Source: Antitrichia curtipendula (Eukaryota; Streptophyta; Bryopsida; Hypnales; Leucodontaceae). From it: a DNA stretch of 64,000 bases. The notes under the pieces were generated by a model. The model did no database searches. It was not told where the DNA came from and saw only the letters and a list, made by a program, of their open reading frames with translations. The stretch spans positions 15,376,001 through 15,440,000 of the forward strand of contig OX579637.1 in assembly GCA_951230915.1 (NCBI GenBank). The letters run 5' to 3'. Positions 1 through 11,189 of this stretch are shown here, one piece after another; positions within the stretch are counted from its first letter, which is position 1; every line of letters begins with the position of its first letter. A program made the translations under genes and the position numbers.

Positions 1-150
1 AAGTAATTGAGGGTAATTATTTGCAACTTGTACGATTTGTGTGAAGTTTCCTTCAAAATGAAATTCTATGACATTTGATGTTTGACACCATTAAAGTACA
101 GATTGGACCTTATTCTCTATTGTTTGGAATTGACGTGCGATTCGATTGCT

Positions 151-168
151 ATTAATTATCAAATTAAT
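151..168. other. Dyad symmetry in form A monomers (hairpin or cruciform candidate)
   Basis: ATTAATT, loop ATCA, AATTAAT is a perfect 7-bp inverted repeat with a 4-base loop. It recurs in units carrying AATTAATTATC (most form A units). In units with AATTACATATC the left arm is changed and the 7-bp stem is lost, so the array switches between dyad-bearing and dyad-poor units. Short AT-rich dyads have been proposed to favour non-B DNA at centromeres lacking CENP-B boxes; relevance here is inference. Confidence 0.7.
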
Positions 169-173
169 ATTTG
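160..173. other. Overlapping dyad CAAAT-TAAT-ATTTG, in most monomers
   Basis: CAAAT and ATTTG are reverse complements separated by four bases. The arms survive in both A and B forms (the loop is TAAT or TAGT) and are damaged only in scattered units, such as those with ATTTCTGCGC. This dyad shares bases with the 7-bp dyad just upstream, so in form A the two stems are mutually exclusive. A third, shorter dyad, TTTCA-AAA-TGAAA, is visible in units with the CTCTTTCAAAATGAAA segment. Confidence 0.6.
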
Positions 174-190
174 TGGGCATTTAGGTACTT

Positions 191-371
191 GAGGGTAACT
201 ATTTGCAACTTGTACGATTTGTGTGAAGTCTCTTTCAAAATGAAATTCTATGACATTTGATGTTTGACACCATTAATGTACAGGTTGGACTTATTCTATA
301 TTCTTTTGAATGGACGTGCGATTGGATTGCAATTACATATCAAATTAGTATTTGTGGGCATTTAAGTACTT
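191..371 (+). repeat. Reference form B monomer (181 bp)
   Basis: This is a clean example of the 181-bp form. Its diagnostic segments are AATGTACAGGTTGGACTTA (one C shorter than form A), TATATTCTTTTGAATGGACG, AATTACATATC, and AAATTAGTATTTGTGGGC followed by TTAAGT. Common sub-variants of B elsewhere are TTGCACTTA, CAGCTTGGACTTA and the AATATACAGGTTGCAC type. Form B lacks the perfect ATTAATT/AATTAAT dyad of form A. Confidence 0.9.
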
Positions 372-553
372 GAGGGTAACTATTTGCAACTTGTACGATT
401 TGTGTGAAGTTTCCTTCAAAATGAAATTCTATGACATTTGATGTTTGACACCATTAAAGTACAGATTGGACCTTATTCTCTATTCTTTTGAATTGACGTG
501 CGATTGGCTTGCAATTAATTATCAAATTAATATTTCTGGGCATTTAGGTACTT
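372..553 (+). repeat. Reference form A monomer (182 bp)
   Basis: This is an example of the 182-bp form. Its diagnostic segments are GTTTCCTTCAAAATG, AAAGTACAGATTGGACCTTA, GAATTGACGTGCGATT, AATTAATTATCAAATTAAT and a TTAGGT end. Sub-variants elsewhere have CTATTTTTTGGAATTG or CTATTCTTTGGAATTG, and CGATTCGGTTGC or CGATTCGATTGC. Forms A and B alternate for long stretches, giving 363-bp dimers. Confidence 0.9.
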
Positions 554-735
554 GAGGGTAACTATTTGCAACTTGTACGATTTGTGTGAAGTCTGTTTCA
601 AACTGAAATTCTATGACATTTGATGTTTGACACCATTAAAGTACAGGTTGGACCTTATTCTGTATTCTTTTGAATGGACGTGCGATTGGATTGCAATTAC
701 ATATCAAATTAATATTTGTGGGCATTTAAATACTT
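554..735 (+). repeat. Reference mixed-form monomer (182 bp)
   Basis: This unit joins A-like and B-like segments: GTCTGTTTCAAACTG, AAAGTACAGGTTGGACCTTA (A length, B-type GG), TTCTGTATTC, then B-type GAATGGACG and AATTACATATC, with a TTAAAT end. The combination recurs through the array, for example near 4600, 6950, 8400 and 10050. It is most simply explained by recombination or conversion within a monomer followed by amplification. Confidence 0.75.
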
Positions 736-916
736 GAGGGTAACTATTTGCAACTTGTACGATTTGTGTTAAGTCTCTTTCAGAATGAAATTCTATGACA
801 TTTGATGTTTGACACCATTAATGTACAGGTTGCACTTATTCTATATTCTTTTGAATGGACGTGCGATTGGATTGCAATTACATATCAAATTAGTATTTGT
901 GGGCATCTAAGTACTT
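736..916 (+). repeat. B monomer with GTTAAG and TTTCAGAATG markers
   Basis: This B unit has GTTAAGTCTCTTTCAGAATG and TTGCACTTA. The TTTCAGAATG marker (C of CAGAATG at 781) returns at 1689, 2960, 4231, 6228, 7681 and 10224, and once far away at 36029. The spacings of 908, 1271, 1271, 1997, 1453 and 2543 bases are 5, 7, 7, 11, 8 and 14 monomers. It is the clearest tag for the higher-order structure of the first 10 kb. Confidence 0.85.
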
Positions 917-1454
917 GAGGGTAACTATTTGCAACTTGTACGATTTGTGTGAAGTTTCCTTCAAAATGAAATTCTATGACATTTGATGTTTGACACCATT
1001 AAAGTACAGATTGGACCTTATTTTCTATTTTTTGGAATTGACGTGCGATTGGATTGCAATTACATATCAAATTAATATTTGTGGGCATTTAGGTACTTGA
1101 GGGTAACTATTTGCAACTTGTACGATTTGTGTGAAGTCTGTTTCAAAATGAAATTCTATGACATTTGATGTTTGACACCATTAATGTGCAGGTTGGACTT
1201 ATTCTATATTCTTTTGAATGGACGTGCGATTGGATTGCAATTACATATCAAATTAGTATTTGTGGGCATTTAAGTACTTGAGGGTAACTATTTGCAACTT
1301 GTACGATTTGTGTGAAGTTTCCTTCAAAATGAAATTCTATGACATTTGATGTTTGACACCATTAAAGTACAGATTGGACCTTATTCTCTATTCTTTTGAA
1401 TTGACGTGCGATTGGCTTGCAATTAATTATCAAATTAATATTTGTGGGCATTTA

Positions 1455-4400
1455 GGTACTTGAGGGTAACTATTTGCAACTTGTACGATTTGTGTGAAGT
1501 CTCTTTCAAAATGAAATTCTGTGACATTTGATGTTTGACACCATTAAAGTACAGGTTGGACCTTATTCTGTATTCTTTTGAATGGACGTGCGATTGGATT
1601 GCAATTACATATCAAATTAATATTTGTGGGCATTTAAATACTTGAGGGTAACTATTTGCAACTTGTACGATTTGTGTTAAGTCTCTTTCAGAATGAAATT
1701 CTATGACATTTGATGTTTGACACCATTAATGTACAGGTTGGACTTATTCTATATTCTTTTGAATGGACGTGCGATTGGATTGCAATTACATATCAAATTA
1801 GTATTTGTGGGCATTTAAGTACTTGAGGGTAACTATTTGCAACTTGTACGATTTGTGTGAAGTTTCCTTCAAAATGAAATTCTATGACATTTGATGTTTG
1901 ACACCATTAAAGTACAGATTGGACCTTATTCTCTATTTTTTGGAATTGACGTGCGATTCGATTGCAATTAATTATCAAATTAATATTTGTGGGCATTTAG
2001 GTACTTGAGGGTAACTATTTGCAACTTGTACGATTTGTGTGAAGTCTGTTTCAAAATGAAATTCTATAACATTTGATGTTTGACACCATTAATGTACAGG
2101 TTGGACTTATTCTATATTCTTTTGAATGGACGTGCGATTGGATTGCAATTACATATCAAATTAATATTTGTGGGCGTTTAAGTACTTGAGGGTAACTATT
2201 TGCAACTTGTACGATTTGTGTGAAGTTTCCTTCAAAATGAAATTCTATGACATTTGATGTTTGACACCATTAAAGTACAGATTGGACCTTATTCTCTATT
2301 CTTTTGAATTGACGTGCGATTGGATTGCAATTAATTATCAAATTAATATTTGTGGGCATTTAGGTACTTGAGGGTAACTATTTGCAACTTGTACGATTTG
2401 TGTGAAGTCTGTTTCAAACTGAAATTCTATGACATTTGATGTTTGACACCATTAATGTACAGGTTGGACTTATTCTATATTCTTTTGAATGGACGTGCGA
2501 TTGGATTGCAATTACATATCAAATTAGTATTTGTGGGCATTTAAGTACTTGAGGGTAACTATTTGCAACTTGTACGATTTGTGTGAAGTTTCCTTCAAAA
2601 TGAAATTCTATGACATTTGATGTTTGACACCATTAAAGTACAGATTGGACCTTATTCTCTATTCTTTTGAATGGACGTGCGATTGGATTGCAATTAATTA
2701 TCAAATTAATATTTGTGGGCATTTAGGTACTTGAGGGTAACTATTTGCAACTTGTACGATTTGTCTGAAGTCTCTTTCAAAATGAAATTCTGTGACATTT
2801 GATGTTTGACACCATTAAAGTACAGGTTGGACCTTATTCTGTATTCTTTTGAATGGACGTGCGATTGGATTGCAATTACATATCAAATTAATATTTCTGC
2901 GCATTTAAATACTTGAGGGTAACTATTTGCAACTTGTACGATTTGTGTTAAGTCTCTTTCAGAATGAAATTCTATGACATTTGATGTTTGACACCATTAA
3001 TGTACAGGTTGGACTTATTCTATATTCTTTTGAATGGACGTGCGATTGGATTGCAATTACATATCAAATTAGTATTTGTGGGCATTTAAGTACTTGAGGG
3101 TAACTATTTGCAACTTGTACGATTTGTGTGAAGTTTCCTTCAAAATGAAATTCTATGACATTTGATGTTTGACACCATTAAAGTACAGATTGGACCTTAT
3201 TTTCTATTTTTTGGAATTGACGTGCGATTCGATTGCAATTAATTATCAAATTAATATTTGTGGGCATTTAGGTACTTGAGGGTAACTATTTGCAACTTGT
3301 ACGATTTGTGTGAAGTCTGTTTCAAAATGAAATTCTATGACATTTGATGTTTGACACCATTAATGTACAGGTTGGACTTATTCTATATTCTTTTGAATTG
3401 ACGTGCGATTGGATTGCAATTACATATCAAATTAATATTTGTGGGCGTTTAAGTACTTGAGGGTAACTATTTGCAACTTGTACGATTTGTGTGAAGTTTC
3501 CTTCAAAATGAAATTCTATGACATTTGATGTTTGACACCATTAAAGTACAGATTGGACCTTATTCTCTATTCTTTTGAATTGACGTGCGATTGGATTGCA
3601 ATTAATTATCAAATTAATATTTGTGGGCATTTAGGTACTTGAGGGTAACTATTTGCAACTTGTACGATTTGTGTGAAGTCTGTTTCAAACTGAAATTCTA
3701 TGACATTTGATGTTTGACACCATTAATGTACAGGTTGGACTTATTCTATATTCTTTTGAATGGACGTGCGATTGGATTGCAATTACATATCAAATTAGTA
3801 TTTGTGGGCATTTAAGTACTTGAGGGTAACTATTTGCAACTTGTACGATTTGTGTGAAGTTTCCTTCAAAATGAAATTCTATGACATTTGATGTTTGACA
3901 CCATTAAAGTACAGATTGGACCTTATTCTCTATTCTTTTGAATTGACGTGCGATTGGATTGCAATTAATTATCAAATTAATATTTGTGGGCATTTAGGTA
4001 CTTGAGGGTAACTATTTGCAACTTGTACGATTTGTCTGAAGTCTCTTTCAAAATGAAATTCTGTGACATTTGATGTTTGACACCATTAAAGTACAGGTTG
4101 GACCTTATTCTGTATTCTTTTGAATGGACGTGCGATTGGATTGCAATTACATATCAAATTAATATTTGTGGGCATTTAAATACTTGAGGGTAACTATTTG
4201 CAACTTGTACGATTTGTGTTAAGTCTCTTTCAGAATGAAATTCTATGACATTTGATGTTTGACACCATTAATGTACAGGTTGCACTTATTCTATATTCTT
4301 TTGAATGGACGTGCGATTGGATTGCAATTACATATCAAATTAGTATTTGTGGGCATTTAAGTACTTGAGGGTAACTATTTGCAACTTGTACGATTTGTGT

Positions 4401-4560
4401 GAAGTTTCCTTCAAAATGAAATTCTATGACATTTGATGTTTGACACCATTAAAGTACAGATTGGACCTTATTCTCTATTTTTTGGAATTGACGTGCGATT
4501 CGATTCCAATTAATTATCAAATTAATATTTGTGGGCATTTAGGTACTTGAGGGTAACTAT
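1455..4560 (+). repeat. 7-monomer higher-order repeat, 1271 bp, two copies plus part of a third
   Basis: Independent private markers repeat at exactly 1271 bp: ATTCTGTGAC (1519, 2790, 4061), TTTCAGAATG (1689, 2960, 4231) and the CGATTCGATT variant (1959, 3230, 4501). Copies are roughly 1455-2725, 2726-3996 and 3997-4560. The third breaks off near 4580, where its CAAACTG segment no longer matches. Small differences between copies are present, for example TTGTCTGAAG in copies 2 and 3 but not copy 1, and CTATAACATT only in copy 1. The preceding 1.4 kb is related but has a 5-monomer spacing. Confidence 0.85.
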
Positions 4561-5631
4561 TTGCAACTTGTACGATTTGTGTGAAGTCTGTTTCAAACTG
4601 AAATTCTATGACATTTGATGTTTGACACCATTAAAGTACAGGTTGGACCTTATTCTGTATTCTTTTGAATGGACGTGCGATTGGATTGCAATTACATATC
4701 AAATTAGTATTTGTGCGCATTTAAGTACTTGAGGGTAACTATTTGCAACTTGTACGATTTGTATGAAGTCTCTTTCAAAATGAAATTCTATGACATTTGA
4801 TGTTTGACACCATTAAAGTACAGATTGGACCTTATTCTCTATTTTTTGGAATTGACGTGCGATTCGATTGCAATTAATTATCAAATTAATATTTGTAGGC
4901 ATTTAGGTACTTGAGGGTAACTATTTGCAACTTGTACGATTTGTGTGAAGTCTCTTTCAAAATGAAATTCTATGACATTTGATGTTTGACACCATTAATG
5001 TACAGGTTGGACTTATTCTATATTCTTTTGAATGGACGTGCGATTGGATTGCAATTACATATCAAATTAATATTTGTGGGCGTTTAAGTACTTGAGGGTA
5101 ACTATTTGCAACTTGTACGATTTGTGTGAAGTTTCCTTCAAAATGAAATTCTATGACATTTGATGTTTGACACCATTAATGCACAGATTGGACTTATTCT
5201 CTATTCTTTGGAATTGACGTGCGATTGGATTGCAATTACATATCAAATTAGTATTTGTGGGCATTTAAGTACTTGAGGGTAACTATTTGCAACTTGTACG
5301 ATTTGTATGAAGTCTCTTTCAAAATGAAATTCTATGACATTTGATGTTTGACACCATTAATGTACAGATTGGACCTTATTCTCTATTCTTTGGAATTGAC
5401 GTGCGATTGGATTGCAATTACATATCAAATTAATATTTGTAGGCATTTAGGTACTTGAGGGTAACTATTTGCAACTTGTACGATTTGTGTGAAGTCTCTT
5501 TCAAAATGAAATTCTATGACATTTGATGTTTGACACCATTAATGTACAGCTTGGACTTATTCTATATTCTTTTGAATGGACGTGCGATTGGATTGCAATT
5601 ACATATCAAATTAATATTTGTGGGCATTTAA
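4561..5631 (+). repeat. Monomers between the 7-mer and 8-mer HORs
   Basis: About six units of A, B and mixed form. Markers include GTATGAAGTC, TTTGTAGGCATTT, and a unit with AATGCACAGATTGG near 5178. That last unit and its followers (about 5150-5900) reappear at about 8780-9530, 3631 bp (20 monomers) away. No gene or non-satellite sequence is present. Confidence 0.8.
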
Positions 5632-8570
5632 ATACTTGAGGGTAACTATTTGCAACTTGTACGATTTGTGTGAAGTCTCTTTCAAAATGAAATTCTATGA
5701 CATTTGATGTTTGACACCATTAAAGTACAGGTTGGACCTTATTCTATATTCTTTTGAATGGACGTGCGATTGGATTGCAATTACATATCAAATTAATATT
5801 TGTGGGCATTTAGGTACTTGAGGGTAACTATTTGCAACTTGTACGATTTGTGTGAAGTCTCTTTCAAAATGAAATTCTATGACATTTGATGTTTGACACC
5901 ATTAATGTACAGCTTGGACTTATTCTATATTCTTTTGAATGGACGTGCGATTGGATTGCAATTACATATCAAATTAATATTTGTGGGCATTTAAATACTT
6001 GAGGGTAACTATTTGCAACTTGTACGATTTGTGTGAAGTCTCTTTCAAAATGAAATTCTGTGACATTTGATGTTTGACACCATTAAAGTACAGGTTGGAC
6101 CTTATTCTATACTCTTTTGAATGGACGTGCGATTGGATTGCAATTACATATCAAATTAATATTTGTGGGCATTTAAATACTTGAGGGTAACTATTTGCAA
6201 CTTGTACGATTTGTGTGAAGTCTCTTTCAGAATGAAATTCTATGACATTTGATGTTTGACACCATTAATGTACAGGTTGCACTTATTCTATATTCTTTTG
6301 AATGGACGTGCGATTGGATTGCAATTACATATCAAATTAGTATTTGTGGGCATTTAAGTACTTGAGGGTAACTATTTGCAACTTGTACGATTTGTGTGAA
6401 GTTTCCTTCAAAATGAAATTCTATGACATTTGATGTTTGACACCATTAAAGTACAGATTGGACCTTATTCTCTATTTTTTGGAATTGACGTGCGATTCGA
6501 TTGCAATTAATTATCAAATTAATATTTGTGGGCATTTAGGTACTTGAGGGTAACTATTTGCAACTTGTACGATTTGTGTGAAGTCTCTTTCAAAATGAAA
6601 TTCTATGACATTTGATGTTTGACACCATTAATGTACAGGTTGGACTTATTCTATATTCTTTTGAATGGACGTGCGATTGGATTGCAATTACATATCAAAT
6701 TAATATTTGTGGGCGTTTAAGTACTTGAGGGTAACTATTTGCAACTTGTACGATTTGTGTGAAGTTTCCTTCAAAATGAAATTCTATGACATTTGATGTT
6801 TGACACCATTAAAGTACAGATTGGACCTTATTCTCTATTCTTTTGAATTGACGTGCGATTGGATTCCAATTAATTATCAAATTAATATTTGTGGGCATTT
6901 AGGTACTTGAGGGTAACTATTTGCAACTTGTACGATTTGTGTGAAGTCTGTTTCAAACTGAAATTCTATGACATTTGATGTTTGACACCATTAAAGTACA
7001 GGTTGGACCTTATTCTGTATTCTTTTGAATGGACGTGCGATTGGATTGCAATTACATATCAAATTAGTATTTGTGCGCATTTAAGTACTTGAGGGTAACT
7101 ATTTGCAACTTGTACGATTTGTGTGAAGTCTCTTTCAAAATGAAATTCTATGACATTTGATGTTTGACACCATTAAAGTACAGGTTGGACCTTATTCTAT
7201 ATTCTTTTGAATGGACGTGCGATTGGATTGCAATTACATATCAAATTAATATTTGTGGGCATTTAGGTACTTGAGGGTAACTATTTGCAACTTGTACGAT
7301 TTGTGTGAAGTCTCTTTCAAAATGAAATTCTATGACATTTGATGTTTGACACCATTAATGTACAGCTTGGACTTATTCTATATTCTTTTGAATGGACGTG
7401 CGATTGGATTGCAATTACATATCAAATTAATATTTGTGGGCATTTAAATACTTGAGGGTAACTATTTGCAACTTGTACGATTTGTGTGAAGTCTCTTTCA
7501 AAATGAAATTCTGTGACATTTGATGTTTGACACCATTAAAGTACAGGTTGGACCTTATTCTATACTCTTTTGAATGGACGTGCGATTGGATTGCAATTAC
7601 ATATCAAATTAATATTTGTGGGCATTTAAATACTTGAGGGTAACTATTTGCAACTTGTACGATTTGTGTGAAGTCTCTTTCAGAATGAAATTCTATGACA
7701 TTTGATGTTTGACACCATTAATGTACAGGTTGCACTTATTCTATATTCTTTTGAATGGACGTGCGATTGGATTGCAATTACATATCAAATTAGTATTTGT
7801 GGGCATTTAAGTACTTGAGGGTAACTATTTGCAACTTGTACGATTTGTGTGAAGTTTCCTTCAAAATGAAATTCTATGACATTTGATGTTTGACACCATT
7901 AAAGTACAGATTGGACCTTATTCTCTATTTTTTGGAATTGACGTGCGATTCGATTGCAATTAATTATCAAATTAATATTTGTGGGCATTTAGGTACTTGA
8001 GGGTAACTATTTGCAACTTGTACGATTTGTGTGAAGTCTCTTTCAAAATGAAATTCTATGACATTTGATGTTTGACACCATTAATGTACAGGTTGGACTT
8101 ATTCTATATTCTTTTGAATGGACGTGCGATTGGATTGCAATTACATATCAAATTAATATTTGTGGGCGTTTAAGTACTTGAGGGTAACTATTTGCAACTT
8201 GTACGATTTGTGTGAAGTTTCCTTCAAAATGAAATTCTATGACATTTGATGTTTGACACCATTAAAGTACAGATTGGACCTTATTCTCTATTCTTTTGAA
8301 TTGACGTGCGATTGGATTCCAATTAATTATCAAATTAATATTTGTGGGCATTTAGGTACTTGAGGGTAACTATTTGCAACTTGTACGATTTGTGTGAAGT
8401 CTGTTTCAAACTGAAATTCTATGACATTTGATGTTTGACACCATTAAAGTACAGGTTGGACCTTATTCTGTATTCTTTTGAATGGACGTGCGATTGGATT
8501 GCAATTACATATCAAATTAGTATTTGTGCGCATTTAAGTACTTGAGGGTAACTATTTGCAACTTGTACGA
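5632..8570 (+). repeat. 8-monomer tandem duplication, 1453 bp period
   Basis: Copies at about 5632-7084 and 7085-8537, with similarity running on to about 8570. Markers repeat at 1453 bp: ATTCTGTGAC (6058, 7511), CTATACTCTTTTG (6107, 7560) and TTTCAGAATG (6228, 7681). I noticed no difference between the copies where I compared them. The left limit is set by TTAAATACTT against TTAAGTACTT before the first copy, and the right limit by TTTGTGTG against TTTGTATG near 8574. This looks like one recent unequal crossover. Confidence 0.85.
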
Positions 8571-11189
8571 TTTGTATGAAGTCTCTTTCAAAATGAAATT
8601 CTATGACATTTGATGTTTGACACCATTAATGTACAGGTTGCGCTTATTCTATATTCTTTTGCATGGACGTGCGATTGGATTGCAATTACATTTCAAATTA
8701 GTATTTGTGGGCATTTAAGTACTTGAGGGTAACTATTTGCAACTTGTACGATTTGTGTGAAGTTTCTTTCAAAATGAAATTCTATGACATTTGATGTTTG
8801 ACACCATTAATGCACAGATTGGACTTATTCTCTATTCTTTGGAATTGACGTGCGATTGGATTGCAATTACATATCAAATTAGTATTTGTGGGCATTTAAG
8901 TACTTGAGGGTAACTATTTGCAACTTGTACGATTTGTATGAAGTCTCTTTCAAAATGAAATTCTATGACATTTGATGTTTGACACCATTAATGTACAGAT
9001 TGGACCTTATTCTCTATTCTTTGGAATTGACGTGCGATTGGATTGCAATTACATATCAAATTAATATTTGTAGGCATTTAGGTACTTGAGGGTAACTATT
9101 TGCAACTTGTACGATTTGTGTGAAGTCTCTTTCAAAATGAAATTCTATGACATTTGATGTTTGACACCATTAATGTACAGCTTGGACTTATTCTATATTC
9201 TTTTGAATGGACGTGCGATTGGATTGCAATTACATATCAAATTAATATTTGTGGGCATTTAAATACTTGAGGGTAACTATTTGCAACTTGTACGATTTGT
9301 GTGAAGTCTCTTTCAAAATGAAATTCTATGACATTTGATGTTTGACACCATTAAAGTACAGGTTGGACCTTATTCTATATTCTTTTGAATGGACGTGCGA
9401 TTGGATTGCAATTACATATCAAATTAATATTTGTGGGCATTTAGGTACTTGAGGGTAACTATTTGCAACTTGTACGATTTGTGTGAAGTCTCTTTCAAAA
9501 TGAAATTCTATGACATTTGATGTTTGACACCATTAAAGTACAGGTTGGACCTTATTGTGTATTCTTTTGAATGGACGTGCGATTGGATTGCAATTACATA
9601 TCAAATTAATATTTGTGGGCATTTAAATACTTGAGGGTAACTATTTGCAACTTGTACGATTTGTGTGAAGTTTCCTTCAAAATGAAATTCTATGACATTT
9701 GATGTTTGACACCATTAAAGTACAGATTGGACCTTATTCTCTATTCTTTGGAATTGACGTGCGATTGGATTGCAATTACATATCAAATTAATATTTGTGC
9801 GCATTTAAGTACTTGAGGGTAACTATTTGCAACTTGTACGATTTGTGTGAAGTCTCTTTCAAAATGAAATTCTATGACATTTGATGTTTGACACCATTAA
9901 AGTACAGATTGGACCTTATTCCCTATTTTTTGGAATTGACGTGCGATTCGGTTGCAATTAATTATCAAATTAATATTTGTGGGCATTTAGGTACTTGAGG
10001 GTAACTATTTGCAACTTGTACGATTTGTGTGAAGTCTGTTTCAAACTGAAATTCTATGACATTTGATGTTTGACACCATTAAAGTACAGGTTGGACCTTA
10101 TTCTGTATTCTTTTGAATGGACGTGCGATTGGATTGCAATTACATATCAAATTAATATTTGTGGGCATTTAAATACTTGAGGGTAACTATTTGCAACTTG
10201 TACGATTTGTGTTAAGTCTCTTTCAGAATGAAATTCTATGACATTTGATGTTTGACACCATTAATGTACAGGTTGCACTTATTCTATATTCTTTTGAATG
10301 GACGTGCGATTGGATTGCAATTACATATCAAATTAGTATTTGTGGGCGTTTAAGTACTTGAGGGTAACTATTTGCAACTTGTACGATTTGTGTGAAGTTT
10401 CCTTCAAAATGAAATTCTATGACATTTGATGTTTGACACCATTAAAGTACAGATTGGACCTTATTCTCTATTTTTTGGAATTGACGTGCGATTCGATTGC
10501 AATTAATTATCAAATTAATATTTGTGGGCATTTAGGTACTTGAGGGTAACTATTTGCAACTTGTACGATTTGTGTGAAGTCTCTTTCAAAATGAAATTCT
10601 ATGACATTTGATGTTGGACACCATTAATGTACAGGTTGGACTTATTCTATATTCTTTTGAATGGACGTGCGATTGGATTGCAATTACATATCAAATTAGT
10701 ATTTGTGGGCATTTAAGTACTTGAGGGTAACTATTTGCAACTTGTACGATTTGTGTGAAGTTTCCTTCAAAATGAAATTCTATGACATTTGATGTTTGAC
10801 ACCATTAAAGTACAGATTCGACCTTATTCTCTATTCTTTTGAATTGACGTGCGATTGGATTGCAATTACATATCAAATTAATATTTGTGGGCATTTAGGT
10901 ACTTGAGGGTAACTATTTGCAACTTGTACGATTTGTGTGAAGTCTGTTTCAAACTGAAATTCTATGACATTTGATGTTTGACACCATTAAAGTACAGGTT
11001 GGACCTTATTTTGTATTCTTTTGAATGGACGTGCGATTGGATTGCAATTACATATCAAATTAATATTTGTGTGCATTTAAATACTTGAGGGTAACTATTT
11101 GCAACTTGTACGATTTTTGTGAAGTCTCTTTCAAAATGAAATTCTATGACATTTGATGTTTGACACCATTAATGTACAGGTTGCACTTA
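8571..11189 (+). repeat. Mixed monomers, partly a copy of 5.15-5.90 kb
   Basis: The stretch from about 8780 to 9530 repeats 5150-5900 at an offset of 3631 bp (GCACAGATTGG at 5181 and 8812, TTTGTAGGCATTT at about 5436 and 9067). The rest is A, B and mixed units with scattered private changes, for example CTTATTGTGTATTC near 9552 and ACGATTTTTGTG near 11110. The TTTCAGAATG tag has its last left-side appearance at 10224. Nothing other than satellite is present. Confidence 0.75.

Larger units (their letters stand above)
1..190 (+). repeat. First monomer in window, with private changes
   Basis: Bases 1-8 are the tail of a cut monomer and 9-190 is a complete 182-bp form A unit. It carries several changes I did not see together elsewhere: GTAATT for GTACTT just before the unit, GGTAATTAT for GGTAACTAT near position 13, TATTGTTTGG near 119, and GATTGCTATT near 145. 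Compared with the very uniform units that follow, this one is slightly more diverged. That may be chance or may mean an older stretch lies to the left. Confidence 0.85.

Noticed and set aside
9..18. Telomere-like GAGGGTAA at each unit start
   Set aside because: It is a single short resemblance per 182 bp with no tandem TTAGGG or TTTAGGG array; it is part of the monomer.
141..160. Possible CENP-B box around CGATTCGGTTGC
   Set aside because: TTCG is present in some form A units, but the rest of the box core (an A at the right spacing followed by CGGG) is missing. I saw no CGGG on either strand in the common unit forms.
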